From: a virus
IMG/VR virus record: IMGVR_UViG_3300021957_000121
Span: 1-37,559 of that record
Reading direction: 5' to 3' (one strand)
Length of the DNA: 37,559 bases
Below are positions 22,432-30,269 of the stretch, piece by piece (position 1 is the first letter of the stretch; every line of letters starts with the position of its first letter). The notes under the pieces are model-generated. The model was given only the letters and a program-made list of their open reading frames with translations. It ran no database searches and was not told the origin of the DNA. The position numbers and the translations under genes are program-made.

Positions 22432-23792
22432 TAGATCTTAAACGCTGAGAAGTCTGAGTTTGTTGCTGGTGATGTGTTTATTTCATCACTTGATAGCGTT
22501 TGTGCCGAATCTTCTACGTCGTATAGTCTCATCTTAGACCTATCAATACCAACTACAAATCGTTTATCTTGAGTAGGATCGTTATATCGATTCTTCAGTT
22601 GCTTTACCATCAGTTGATTCATGCCTTCAAGTTGTTCAGTTGATATAAGAGCAAGCATTAAATCCGCAGTTGCTGGCAAACCGAATGATTCTGAGGTGTC
22701 AGTAAGTTCTACGTCTGTATTACCAAATCCAGTTCGAGTAACCTGTGTTGCAGACCAAATAGGTACGTTATGTTCAACTGCTAAACCGCGTAATTCTTCA
22801 GCAATCGCCTTAATGAGAGAGTAAGTATTTACTGATCCTCCCAGGCCTTTCATACGAGAACTTCCACAAATATTTAGATAGTCAATGTAGATTACGTCGG
22901 GCTTGAAGTCTTTCTTAAGCTTAAGTTCATCTAATAGCGCTCTGAAATGCCCGGCGTGTGCGGATGCGGTTGGGTATTCCTTAACGATAAGCTTTCCGCG
23001 AGTTTTTGATTTGAGTTTGTTAACTTTGGAATTAAATAGTTCCCGAGGCAACGTCTCGAGCTGATCAATCGGCACGTCAAATAGGTTTGCGTCGATTCGC
23101 TCAGCAATCCTTTCTTCTGCCATCTCCATGGTGATATATAACACGTTTTGTCCTGCGGTGAGATTGGCAGAAGCGAAGTGACACATCGCCAAAGACTTTC
23201 CAACACCTGTACCCGCCAGAATAATATTGAGTGTTTTGTTTGAGACACCACCTTTGGTAATTGTATTAAACATACTAAGATCAAAAGGTATTTTGTCTTC
23301 CTGAAGATGATAAAAATCATATCGTTTTTCTGCGTTTTCGAAATAATCATGACCAACGTTAGTATCAAAAGACACACTAAGCGCTTTGGACAGAATACCG
23401 GGGATGGCACCATCGGTTAAGTTTTCTTCTTTTCCATCGATGATACCAATCGATTTTATGATTGCGAGGTACACCGCTCTTTGTTTACACCATTCCTCGG
23501 TAGAGTTTAGTAGCCAATCTCGCTCAACCTCCTCGTAATTTTTTAATTCAACAATGAGGCTTTGTATTTCGTTCCTATCAGATCTATTTACGTAATCAGA
23601 CTTTTGAAACTCAACTTCAAGCGCTGGTGAATTAGGAAGCTTATTGAACTTACTTAAAAACTTTAGTATAAGCTCATAGATAGGCTTATGTTCGTTTTCA
23701 AAATACTCAGCCTTTATATGAGGCAATGCCTTTCTGCAGTATTCTTCATCGTTAGTTAGCGTTTTGAGTATTATTGTCTGTAAGTTCGTCAT
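22431..23792 (-). CDS. 41: Replicative DNA helicase, T4 gp41/DnaB type
   Basis: 453 aa from ATG 23792 (MTNLQTIILKTL); a TTG further up is disfavoured. The N-terminal helical domain spans about 1-140. The RecA-like motor has Walker A AGTGVGKS (193-200), an H1a-like ITMEMAEERIA, Walker B DVIYIDYLN near 297 and SATQVTR (H3) near 345. It unwinds the fork in the 5'-3' direction as a hexamer and works with the primase, which is not in this window. It overlaps the small gene upstream by 41 nt, an unusually long overlap. Confidence 0.93.
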   Translation of the reverse strand: MTNLQTIILKTLTNDEEYCRKALPHIKAEYFENEHKPIYELILKFLSKFNKLPNSPALEVEFQKSDYVNRSDRNEIQSLIVELKNYEEVERDWLLNSTEEWCKQRAVYLAIIKSIGIIDGKEENLTDGAIPGILSKALSVSFDTNVGHDYFENAEKRYDFYHLQEDKIPFDLSMFNTITKGGVSNKTLNIILAGTGVGKSLAMCHFASANLTAGQNVLYITMEMAEERIAERIDANLFDVPIDQLETLPRELFNSKVNKLKSKTRGKLIVKEYPTASAHAGHFRALLDELKLKKDFKPDVIYIDYLNICGSSRMKGLGGSVNTYSLIKAIAEELRGLAVEHNVPIWSATQVTRTGFGNTDVELTDTSESFGLPATADLMLALISTEQLEGMNQLMVKQLKNRYNDPTQDKRFVVGIDRSKMRLYDVEDSAQTLSSDEINTSPATNSDFSAFKI

Positions 23793-24069
23793 TATGTTGT
23801 TTTTCTTCAATTAGATTGGTTAAAATATTACCAATGTAATTTTTGAACTCTTCACTTTTTTCTAGCTTTTTCTTATTTGTGTGTTTAGGTACTTCTTCTA
23901 TCCTGTAATCGAATGAAACCTTTAGTCGATCGTTTGCCTCGTCCTCTGCGATGTTAACCTTACCGTATGTGTATATTACGTCTTTGTAAGTGCCAACTTT
24001 TATTTTAACAGAGTAGAGTTCGCTATCAGGCCTTTCGACAAAGCTGATCATATTGTCTAAATTACTCAT
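23752..24069 (-). CDS. Conserved small protein between uvsX and gene 41
   Basis: 105 aa from ATG 24069 (MSNLDNMISFVERPDSELY). The N-terminal two thirds are beta-rich (VKIKVGTYKDVIYTYGKVNI); the C-terminus is a charged helix (EFKNYIGNILTNLIEEKQ). Proteins of this design sit at the same place between uvsX and 41 in other marine T4-like phages. A helper of recombination or helicase loading is a reasonable guess from position only. It overlaps uvsX by 8 nt and gene 41 by 41 nt. Confidence 0.7.
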   Translation of the reverse strand: MSNLDNMISFVERPDSELYSVKIKVGTYKDVIYTYGKVNIAEDEANDRLKVSFDYRIEEVPKHTNKKKLEKSEEFKNYIGNILTNLIEEKQHNDELTDNNTQNAN

Positions 24070-25126
24070 CTTCAATCGTTGGTTCATCTTCTACACGAAG
24101 CTCTTCCAGCATTGCGCCATGAGCAACTTTGTATCGGTTTTCAATCGCTGTTTCAAAGTCAGTAGAGTTAAAGATTTTTGTCCAGAACTCTTCAGTCATT
24201 GTTTGTGCAGCTCGAAGGTTTCCACTCAATTCTTCCTTTGTTGCAGGATTCATCGCCATATACCAACCATTCTTAGGTTTAACGACATAGCCTGTTTCAA
24301 GAGCGAGATCTAATAGACCTGACCACTTCTCGATACCGCCGTCCCAACTTACACTAATTGGAATCTTAGACTTCTCCTTTACAAAGCGAGACTTCTCGAT
24401 ATTAACGATAAAGTGATAACCTGAGATTTCGGTGCCTGTCTTTTCTTGACGACGGCCAATAATCCATACATCGTTGGCTGAGTACATCACACCTGTGCCA
24501 CCAGAAACTACTGCCTTTGAGAACATTTCTTGTGTTTGATACGTATGATTGATAGCCAATAGAGGAATATCCTTCAGTGTCAAGAATGGGGTAATCATTC
24601 TGAATAGACCTTTAAGAGCTTTTGCTCGAGTCATATCAGCAACTGACTTCATGTTTTCGGCATCATCGATCTCTTTCTTTGATGCGATATTACCGATGGA
24701 ATCAATCACAACAATTACTTTGTCCTTACGATCGATTTCAGTAAGCTGGTGAACAAGATCAAATTTTAGTTCTTCAATATTAGTAACTGGTGTGTGTAGC
24801 ACACGGGATGTATCAATACCGAAGCTCTCAAAGTACGATTGAGGTGATCCAAACTCTGAATCATAAAACATAAGAACTGCCTCCTTGTGTTTCTTCATAT
24901 AAGCACCTGCCATTAGAAGGGCAAACGATGTTTTGAAGTGCTTACTTGGACCAGCTAACACTGTTAGTCCAGAAGAGATACCACCCTTAGTGGAACCAGA
25001 GAGTGCGACGTTAATCATCGGCACTGAGGTTGGAGTCATTTCCTTTTCGGAAAAGAACTTTGATTCTGATAGAATTTCGGTTCCTGTGGTGCGGCTTGAT
25101 TTCTTTAGTTTTTCTAGTAGTGACAT
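24062..25126 (-). CDS. uvsX: UvsX, RecA-like recombinase
   Basis: 354 aa. Walker A is GPSKHFKT (59-66), the T4 UvsX variant of the P-loop. Walker B is VIVVIDSIGN (137-146), followed by a long IDxxRxxKA-like region (SVADMTRAKALKGLFRM) and AINHTYQTQ. The C-terminus is acidic (ELRVEDEPTIEDE). It forms filaments on ssDNA for strand exchange and recombination-dependent replication. The ribosome site AAGGA lies about 8 nt before ATG. First gene behind the promoter at 25155-25183. Confidence 0.95.
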   Translation of the reverse strand: MSLLEKLKKSSRTTGTEILSESKFFSEKEMTPTSVPMINVALSGSTKGGISSGLTVLAGPSKHFKTSFALLMAGAYMKKHKEAVLMFYDSEFGSPQSYFESFGIDTSRVLHTPVTNIEELKFDLVHQLTEIDRKDKVIVVIDSIGNIASKKEIDDAENMKSVADMTRAKALKGLFRMITPFLTLKDIPLLAINHTYQTQEMFSKAVVSGGTGVMYSANDVWIIGRRQEKTGTEISGYHFIVNIEKSRFVKEKSKIPISVSWDGGIEKWSGLLDLALETGYVVKPKNGWYMAMNPATKEELSGNLRAAQTMTEEFWTKIFNSTDFETAIENRYKVAHGAMLEELRVEDEPTIEDE

Positions 25127-25154
25127 ATTTGTTTCCTTATTTGATTGTAGCTAT

Positions 25155-25183
25155 ATTATACCATAGTTTACGACCTTTGTACA
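25155..25183 (-). promoter_or_regulatory. Early promoter TGTACA-17-TATAAT for uvsX
   Basis: Minus strand: TGTACA at 25183-25178, 17-bp spacer, TATAAT at 25160-25155 with TGG before it. The spacer shares TAAACTATGG with the rnh promoter. Leader of roughly 25 nt with the ribosome site. Confidence 0.85.
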
Positions 25184-25186
25184 CTC

Positions 25187-26392
25187 TTAAATGAATGATT
25201 CAAGGGTTTGAGGCACGTCTTCGTACTGTACGGCAGATGTTTTATTATCAAACATTGCAAATTCAGCCTGTTTTGTATCTAATTTGCCGTCTAACCAATC
25301 GTGGATGTTTTGTGCCATGTCTTCAGCAGTTGTCACTGGGACATTTTGACAAATCATGTTTAAGTTTTTTCTACCGCCTTGCAGCTGAAAGTCGGATGGC
25401 ATTTTCATAATAGCCATACATTCGCGGATAGTAAGATAACGGTCTTCGTCGGGGTGCGTTAAACACATAGGCATATGACCCACAAACGCACCGATGTAAT
25501 CCTTAGGAATTTCAGTAGTCTTCCTCATGATGTTACCGCCTGATTTGAGTTTCTTATGGATCTCCAAACAGCGTTTAGCTTGTTTATCAAAACCGTTAGC
25601 CGCCATCCATTCAGAAACTTCGTCGTATTCAATCCCGCGATTTTCTAAATAGTCTAAAGGGTTTGTGGTTTTTTCAATTTTATTCTGAAACTCTTTGTGA
25701 GTAATGCCGCCTTCAAGCTCTTCAAGCACGTACTTATAGAATGGGTTATCACTAGGCTTGTTCTTATTTGTGAGCTCATTCATTGGATCATCATCAGACA
25801 CGAAAGCGTTTCTAATAGTGTCTTCGATTTTTTCGTGAGGACGACGATAAAAATTCATATAAGGTATTTCATCACCTTTCCAAAAGAAGTAAAATGAACG
25901 ATCGCGGGTTTGGCTTAAACCGTGAAGTTTAGATTTAGTCTTATATAAAGACATTTTATAGCCGTTTTCCTTTGCAACCTTTCTTAGCTCTTTAACGATT
26001 GGTTCACCCATCTTTGACGCTAAACGTGGTGCGTTCTCGCCCCAGAACACTTTTGGTTTTACTTCGCCCAAAACGTATTTTGCAGATTCAACCATCCAAT
26101 CATTTGCTTTATTATCAGATGAAGATGATGGGCTTAGAGAAGACAAACCTGCGCAAGGACAAGTGGCGCCAATAACGTCTACCGCTTTAAGCGATGAAGG
26201 GACTTCATTCTCGTCAATTCTGTAGTATGGTACTGTGCCATTATGATAAGCAACGTACTGTGAATCATTAGCGCCGAAGGCCGAATACGTTAAGATGTAC
26301 TCGGGCTTTTTGCCAAAAACCTTTTCTGTTCCAAGCGGTAGTCCGCCAATAAGAGGCACAATAGCCGCGTGTGTATAATTATTTTTCGTCAT
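25187..26392 (-). CDS. C5-cytosine DNA methyltransferase-like protein
   Basis: 401 aa. Motifs in order: I as IVPLIGGLPLG (11-21), IV as GATCPCAGLSS with the catalytic Cys of the Pro-Cys pair, VI as GENAP, VIII as SQTRDRSFY, and X as NVPVTTAEDMAQNI near the C-terminus. This is the Dcm-type arrangement that transfers methyl from SAM to cytosine C5. The phage also encodes gp42 and alpha-glucosyltransferase, so its own cytosine C5 should already be occupied; the substrate is therefore unclear. It starts inside the homing endonuclease's last codons (14-nt overlap). A truncated 5' copy of a related gene lies at 27032-27085. Confidence 0.85.
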   Translation of the reverse strand: MTKNNYTHAAIVPLIGGLPLGTEKVFGKKPEYILTYSAFGANDSQYVAYHNGTVPYYRIDENEVPSSLKAVDVIGATCPCAGLSSLSPSSSSDNKANDWMVESAKYVLGEVKPKVFWGENAPRLASKMGEPIVKELRKVAKENGYKMSLYKTKSKLHGLSQTRDRSFYFFWKGDEIPYMNFYRRPHEKIEDTIRNAFVSDDDPMNELTNKNKPSDNPFYKYVLEELEGGITHKEFQNKIEKTTNPLDYLENRGIEYDEVSEWMAANGFDKQAKRCLEIHKKLKSGGNIMRKTTEIPKDYIGAFVGHMPMCLTHPDEDRYLTIRECMAIMKMPSDFQLQGGRKNLNMICQNVPVTTAEDMAQNIHDWLDGKLDTKQAEFAMFDNKTSAVQYEDVPQTLESFI

Positions 26393-26990
26393 TTTGTTCT
26401 GGGTGTTTCGCCTTGATGTGTCTTTTCATATTACCTGCGTTGGTTTCAAATTTGCAATAGGGGCACACGATTTTTTTGTGCATGCCGCTTAAGCACTTCT
26501 TCTTTTTTTCAGGATCAGCCATGTGTTCTTTTGCGCGTTTGGACCTAAGTTCTTGTGCAGTTGAATTACTATAGTAGTTTTCTTTAAACGTGTCAGATTG
26601 TCTTTTCTTTAAAGCTTCATCTTGCATACGCGCTGACTGTGATTCTGATCTCATTTTTGATAAATCGTCTATTGTGGAATAATAAGGCCCGCCGCCGCCT
26701 GATGCGATGTTCCATCCCATTAACTGCTTTGGCCGAAGAGTTTTTTCAAAATCATAACAATCCTGGATATCACCAACAAATAATACTTTAACATAATCTT
26801 CAGTGACGTTATTTGTACGGATATGATGATGCATTATTCGACCTCGGCAAGCCGAATGTTCTCTAAACCTTTTATAGCTCCCCTTTGTCTTTTTTACAAC
26901 CCCGATATATCCTTCGTCGATAGATGGATTAGCAGGATTCTGTATGTGATATACTTCTCCTATAGTTTTAGTCTGTGTGCTTGTATTCAT
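26379..26990 (-). CDS. GIY-YIG homing endonuclease with C2H2 zinc finger
   Basis: 203 aa from ATG 26990 (MNTSTQTKTIG). GIY-YIG motif: GEVYHI (11-16) and EGYIGVV (26-32), with the Arg in YKRFREH (41-43) and NIASGGGGP typical of Seg-like enzymes. A basic middle with RSKRAKEHMADPEKKKK leads to a C-terminal CPYC...HIKAKH zinc finger. It is inserted in line with transcription between the alpha-glucosyltransferase and the methyltransferase, splitting a methyltransferase-like 5' fragment from the full gene. A TATAAATA ends 5 nt before ATG. Confidence 0.85.
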   Translation of the reverse strand: MNTSTQTKTIGEVYHIQNPANPSIDEGYIGVVKKTKGSYKRFREHSACRGRIMHHHIRTNNVTEDYVKVLFVGDIQDCYDFEKTLRPKQLMGWNIASGGGGPYYSTIDDLSKMRSESQSARMQDEALKKRQSDTFKENYYSNSTAQELRSKRAKEHMADPEKKKKCLSGMHKKIVCPYCKFETNAGNMKRHIKAKHPEQNDEK

Positions 26991-26995
26991 GGATT

Positions 26996-27003
26996 TATTT
27001 ATA
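26996..27003 (-). promoter_or_regulatory. Late promoter TATAAATA, 5 nt before the homing endonuclease ATG
   Basis: Minus strand TATAAATA-AATCC-ATG. Expected start site at the AUG, so a leaderless late mRNA for the endonuclease, with possible read-through to the methyltransferase. Confidence 0.75.
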
Positions 27004-27031
27004 CGATTCCAGCACACAGACTAAAATTAAT

Positions 27032-27085
27032 TTAGATTGTTTCACCACCGATGAGTGGTACGATTGATGCGTAGCTATATGACAT
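27032..27085 (-). pseudogene. Truncated 5' copy of a C5-methyltransferase gene
   Basis: Seventeen codons from an ATG inside the end of the glucosyltransferase gene read MSYSYASIVPLIGGETI, then stop. Residues 6-14 match the start of the methyltransferase at 25187-26392 (HAAIVPLIGG). In the seven identical residues IVPLIGG every codon differs at the third base. Similarity stops within motif I, the SAM-binding loop. It is read as the severed 5' end of the original gene at this place. Confidence 0.75.
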
Positions 27086-28280
27086 TTTTTATGTTCTCCA
27101 TGATATCGTTAAAAGTGTATGATGCGTCTTGGTGCAATTTGTAAAACTCGAAGGCGGCTTTGCGCATTTGATCTCGTTTCTTAGGATCATCGAGTTCTAA
27201 CATTTGGTTTAGTGTTTCGTCAAAGTTATATTCGTCAAACCAAATGGTTCCGCTGTTTTCACACTCTGTAAACTTTTTGCCATAGTGGCGGTGAGTGCAA
27301 GCATCGCCATACTTTTTATTGAAAACCGGAATCGTGCCAGTACAAACAACTTCGCAGTGGGTGTACTCAACAGAGCGCTGAATAAAGTGAGGTTTCATTC
27401 GCGAAAGCTGATAACCAAAACCTACTTTTGACATTCTTTCGAGCATTTCTTCTTGGATGTATGGGCCAAAAACGTGTACATCCTCGCCATACGCACCACT
27501 TAAATCGTAGGTGTTAGGATCTTCACCTAATAGACCCTCAAAGGCAGATAATTCTCTAAAGCCTAGATACGCTGGAGAGCGCTCAATGCCTTCAAATGTA
27601 GTTAACATGTCGTTCTGTTTTAAGTAGTCATTATGAAATGCAAACATTTCTTTGTAGCCTTTCCACGATGTGGTTCTGCCAATCCACTTATGGTGCATCA
27701 TATCTTCTGCCGCGGCATCTTTCCAGTATCTTTCTTTCACTTCGTCAAAGAACATTCCTGGTTGAAATGCGACAATAGGTGTACCTTCTTCTTCGCCGAA
27801 GAGTGTAACCTGAGATCCCACCTTTTCTCCAGCGTACTTTGCGAAGTCGTTGGTTGTGGAATGTACAAAAATAATGTTAGCTCTTTCGATAGCTTCGTTC
27901 AAAGCGCCATTGCGGCGTATCGATTGCATCGCATGATCATGTTGAATAAGAGCCACGGGAACTTTAATTTCACTTAACATACGTTTAAAGTTCTCAATCG
28001 CTTTTTCCTTTAAGCTTAGCGCAGGGAGAGAATTGATAATTGCGATATCGGCTTTATTGATATTCGTAATCATTTCATCAACTTCTTCGTCTTTTGCAAA
28101 CTTGAGTTGGTGTATATTGTCTGTGCTATGCGCGTTTTTACGTGTCCATGATTTATCCTTTGACGCAAATACGCTATAATCGTATCCATTGCGATCGTAA
28201 TACTTACACTGTTCGATGGTAAACTTTGTTACGCCGCAACCTTCGATCCCGCGGCCCATTATAATTGCTATTTTTTTCAT
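27075..28280 (-). CDS. a-gt: DNA alpha-glucosyltransferase (T4 AGT-like)
   Basis: 401 aa. It aligns by eye with T4 AGT along its length: MGRGIEGCGVTKFTIEQ (T4 MARGLEGCGVTKFSLEQ), INSLPA, IQHDHAMQSIRRN, KWIGRTTSWKGYKEMF (T4 RWIGRTTTWKGFYQMF), ERSPAY, MLERMSKVGFGYQLS, RSVEYTH and SGTIWFDE. T4 AGT is 400 aa, a GT-B enzyme moving glucose from UDP-glucose to 5-hydroxymethylcytosine in DNA. With gp42 nearby this predicts glucosylated hmC, which protects against restriction. A GATAAATA element ends 5 nt before ATG. Confidence 0.93.
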   Translation of the reverse strand: MKKIAIIMGRGIEGCGVTKFTIEQCKYYDRNGYDYSVFASKDKSWTRKNAHSTDNIHQLKFAKDEEVDEMITNINKADIAIINSLPALSLKEKAIENFKRMLSEIKVPVALIQHDHAMQSIRRNGALNEAIERANIIFVHSTTNDFAKYAGEKVGSQVTLFGEEEGTPIVAFQPGMFFDEVKERYWKDAAAEDMMHHKWIGRTTSWKGYKEMFAFHNDYLKQNDMLTTFEGIERSPAYLGFRELSAFEGLLGEDPNTYDLSGAYGEDVHVFGPYIQEEMLERMSKVGFGYQLSRMKPHFIQRSVEYTHCEVVCTGTIPVFNKKYGDACTHRHYGKKFTECENSGTIWFDEYNFDETLNQMLELDDPKKRDQMRKAAFEFYKLHQDASYTFNDIMENIKNVI

Positions 28281-28285
28281 AAATT

Positions 28286-28293
28286 TATTTATC
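28286..28293 (-). promoter_or_regulatory. Late-promoter-like GATAAATA, 5 nt before ATG
   Basis: Minus strand GATAAATA-AATTT-ATG. One mismatch to TATAAATA, but with the same 5-nt spacing to the start codon as four other late promoters here. Confidence 0.5.
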
Positions 28294-28294
28294 T

Positions 28295-28732
28295 TTATTT
28301 GACGTACGTTATTTTTACACCAGCTTCTTCAAGAAAGTCCATTCCTTTTCCGCATGAATCATTCCATCTGATATTATTAGTTTCACTCATAACGACTTCT
28401 TTGACACCAACTTGAATAATAGCTTTAGAACATTCGTGACAGCAGGGCAAACCGTGGACATACAGCGTTGCACCATTAAGTGAAACACCACTATGAGCGC
28501 AGTTGTAGATGGCATTCATTTCTGCATGAACAATTCGATCATACTTTGTTTCTCGATCATCATACAGCTCATCGCTATCATCCATTCCTCTAGGGAATCC
28601 GTTATAGCCTTGAGATAAAACTTGACCAGCTTCACCTACAAATATCGCTCCACACTGAGTTGAAGGATCTTTTGACCACGTTGACACCGACCGCGCTAAT
28701 TCTAAATATCTTTTATTCCACTTATTTTTCAT
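28295..28732 (-). CDS. cd: dCMP deaminase
   Basis: 145 aa from ATG 28732 (MKNKWNKRYLELARS); a longer frame would run through the upstream gene. Zinc site: His69-Ala-Glu71 (IVHAEMNAIYN) and Cys98-x2-Cys101 (LPCCHEC). It converts dCMP to dUMP for thymidylate synthesis. T4 cd is larger (193 aa), with an extra zinc insertion; the shorter form resembles bacterial and cyanophage enzymes. It overlaps the upstream gene by 11 nt. Confidence 0.88.
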   Translation of the reverse strand: MKNKWNKRYLELARSVSTWSKDPSTQCGAIFVGEAGQVLSQGYNGFPRGMDDSDELYDDRETKYDRIVHAEMNAIYNCAHSGVSLNGATLYVHGLPCCHECSKAIIQVGVKEVVMSETNNIRWNDSCGKGMDFLEEAGVKITYVK

Positions 28733-29075
28733 CAAGAGTAATTTTGCGGTTGAGGAAATCGCGGTCAGTGGTTTGACCTTCGACGCCATTACGCATGTAT
28801 GCAACAAGGAATGAAGAGTAGTTAATGAGATCCCTACCCGAATCTTCGACAGATTCAAAGTTTGGTTCGTAGTCTTTGTCATTTTCCATCGCTTCAAGAA
28901 CTGATTGCATTCGAAGCACTTTAGCGTGAATAATGTCAAGAATAGACGCTACTCCACGCGGATAGTAATCAGCTTGTTTAATACGACTATTCGGGTTTTG
29001 ATAATCGTTGGACTTTTTGATTTGTAGTTCTGCACATTCTTGCAAAACTTTGATTGATTCTTTTTCTGACTTCAT
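28722..29075 (-). CDS. Nmad1/DUF1599-like helical protein
   Basis: 117 aa from ATG 29075 (MKSEKESIKVLQECAELQ). Helical, with KKSNDYQNPNSRIKQADYYPRG, an ILDIIHAKVLRM helix and an acidic ESVEDSGRDLINYSSFL block. This pattern matches the nucleotide-modification-associated domain 1 (DUF1599) family, which travels with nucleotide-modification genes in phages; here it lies beside gp42 and dCMP deaminase. Its biochemical role is unknown. TATAAT ends 6 nt before the ATG, so its mRNA from that promoter should be leaderless. Confidence 0.75.
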   Translation of the reverse strand: MKSEKESIKVLQECAELQIKKSNDYQNPNSRIKQADYYPRGVASILDIIHAKVLRMQSVLEAMENDKDYEPNFESVEDSGRDLINYSSFLVAYMRNGVEGQTTDRDFLNRKITLDEK

Positions 29076-29081
29076 GCTTCT

Positions 29082-29110
29082 ATTATAATATATTTGATTA
29101 GTTTTGTACA
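29082..29110 (-). promoter_or_regulatory. Early promoter TGTACA-17-TATAAT giving a leaderless mRNA
   Basis: Minus strand: TGTACA at 29110-29105, 17-bp spacer, TATAAT at 29087-29082, then AGAAGC and ATG. It lacks the TGG of the others. The -35 overlaps the last codons of the upstream gene. Confidence 0.8.
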
Positions 29111-29526
29111 ACAAATTGTGCGCCGTTCCATTCGTATATTCCATTCAATTCGTAATCGCCTGTTTGCTTATCGCCGATAAAAATGTAGAGGATATCCGGG
29201 TACTTTTTCCATGTTATCTGTTTTGCTTCGTTTGCGCGCTTTAGAACAAATGGGACATAGTAGTCGCCTTCGGTAGTCTTTACTTCTACGTGATTTCCAT
29301 TAGGGTCAATCACATCTTTGTAAGGACGATCGTCATCAGTGAACCCACACTCATCGATAAGATAGACTTCTGGCGCGTGGCCATATAAGGTAGTTTGAAG
29401 TATATCAACGTATTCGCGGGATCTTCGTGTGCTAGATTTATTATAAATCTGCGAGGCTTCTTCTTTAGCACGCCGCACATAGTGATCTTGGTTTAATTCG
29501 TTTGCGGTGAATTTCATCTTAATCAT
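29098..29526 (-). CDS. Small PD-(D/E)XK-fold protein
   Basis: 142 aa, taking ATG 29526 (MIKMKFTANELNQDHY), which overlaps the gp42 stop by 8 nt; ATG 29517 is also possible. Core: APEVYLIDECGF, then KDVIDPNGNHVEVKTTEG, with Asp and E-x-K of a PD-(D/E)XK site. A beta-rich C-terminus (DILYIFIGDKQTGDYELNGIYEW) follows. A restriction-like nuclease that spares modified phage DNA would fit the setting, but specificity and activity are inferred. Confidence 0.65.
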   Translation of the reverse strand: MIKMKFTANELNQDHYVRRAKEEASQIYNKSSTRRSREYVDILQTTLYGHAPEVYLIDECGFTDDDRPYKDVIDPNGNHVEVKTTEGDYYVPFVLKRANEAKQITWKKYPDILYIFIGDKQTGDYELNGIYEWNGAQFVVQN

Positions 29527-30262
29527 AAAATTCACTTACAGCACGGCTATGATTGCTCATAGCCTCATCGGCTAGCTTAATTGTGTCGACCGACCTTTCT
29601 CTAGTATCAACGTAATCTTCAATGAACTTAAAATGGCGTTCGTACACGTGTAGAGAACCAACATTCCAATGGATCTTACCGGTGTCAACATTTAGATCTT
29701 TAGCAAGCTGTTGAAGCACGTAGGCTTGCCAAGCATAATCGTTACGATAACCGAATACAACATCGTTAGACCGCATTTGAACAACAGCGTAAAGCTTGTC
29801 GTTGCGAATAAGATACTGTACTGCATTTGTGCAAATAAAGTCTGACATGCCATTGATGTTATATTCAATATGCATTGTCGGTCGTGTGTAAATCATTACA
29901 GCACGACGTGAGTTTTGGTCTAACGAAAGTTGTTCACGGACACGCTTATACTGATGGTGATTTAGTGCGCTATGTACGAGGTAACCATAGTTTGAATGAA
30001 TCATGTTATCGTCAGATGAGATCATTTTCCAAATCTCAGGAGTTGGTACTAAATCATTTACACTGAGAGATTGAGATCTATACCACTGAATCTCGCGGTT
30101 GATATACTCTTGATTTGGTGTGCCGAAGATAGCTACTTCATCTGCTACAAACGAAGCATTGATGATCTCAATCGTTTTTACACCTGTCTTATCTGTGACA
30201 AACTCGTTGTCTTTGAATTTTTGTACGAACACTTTGCGTACATCACTAACTGTATTTTCCAT
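29519..30262 (-). CDS. 42: dCMP hydroxymethylase (T4 gp42-like)
   Basis: 247 aa (T4: 246). Near-identical blocks to T4 gp42: DKTGVKTIEIINASFVADE, IFGTPNQEYINREIQWY, DSRRGIMIYTRP-like NSRRAVMIYTRP, GMSDFICTNAVQYL with catalytic Cys144, MRSNDVVFGYRNDYAW with Asp175 where thymidylate synthase has Asn, and WNVGSLHVYERHF. It makes 5-hydroxymethyl-dCMP from dCMP and methylene-THF. This is strong evidence that the phage uses hmC in its DNA. The ATG lies 7 nt after TATAAT of its own promoter. Confidence 0.95.
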   Translation of the reverse strand: MENTVSDVRKVFVQKFKDNEFVTDKTGVKTIEIINASFVADEVAIFGTPNQEYINREIQWYRSQSLSVNDLVPTPEIWKMISSDDNMIHSNYGYLVHSALNHHQYKRVREQLSLDQNSRRAVMIYTRPTMHIEYNINGMSDFICTNAVQYLIRNDKLYAVVQMRSNDVVFGYRNDYAWQAYVLQQLAKDLNVDTGKIHWNVGSLHVYERHFKFIEDYVDTRERSVDTIKLADEAMSNHSRAVSEFYD

Positions 30263-30269
30263 AGTATAT

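Noticed and set aside
28733-28939. N-terminal extension of dCMP deaminase
   Set aside because: The extension runs through the Nmad1-like gene in another frame and has no deaminase similarity; ATG 28732 fits the family length.
29519-30262. Thymidylate synthase
   Set aside because: The fold is shared, but Asp175 and the block-by-block match to T4 gp42 identify dCMP hydroxymethylase instead.
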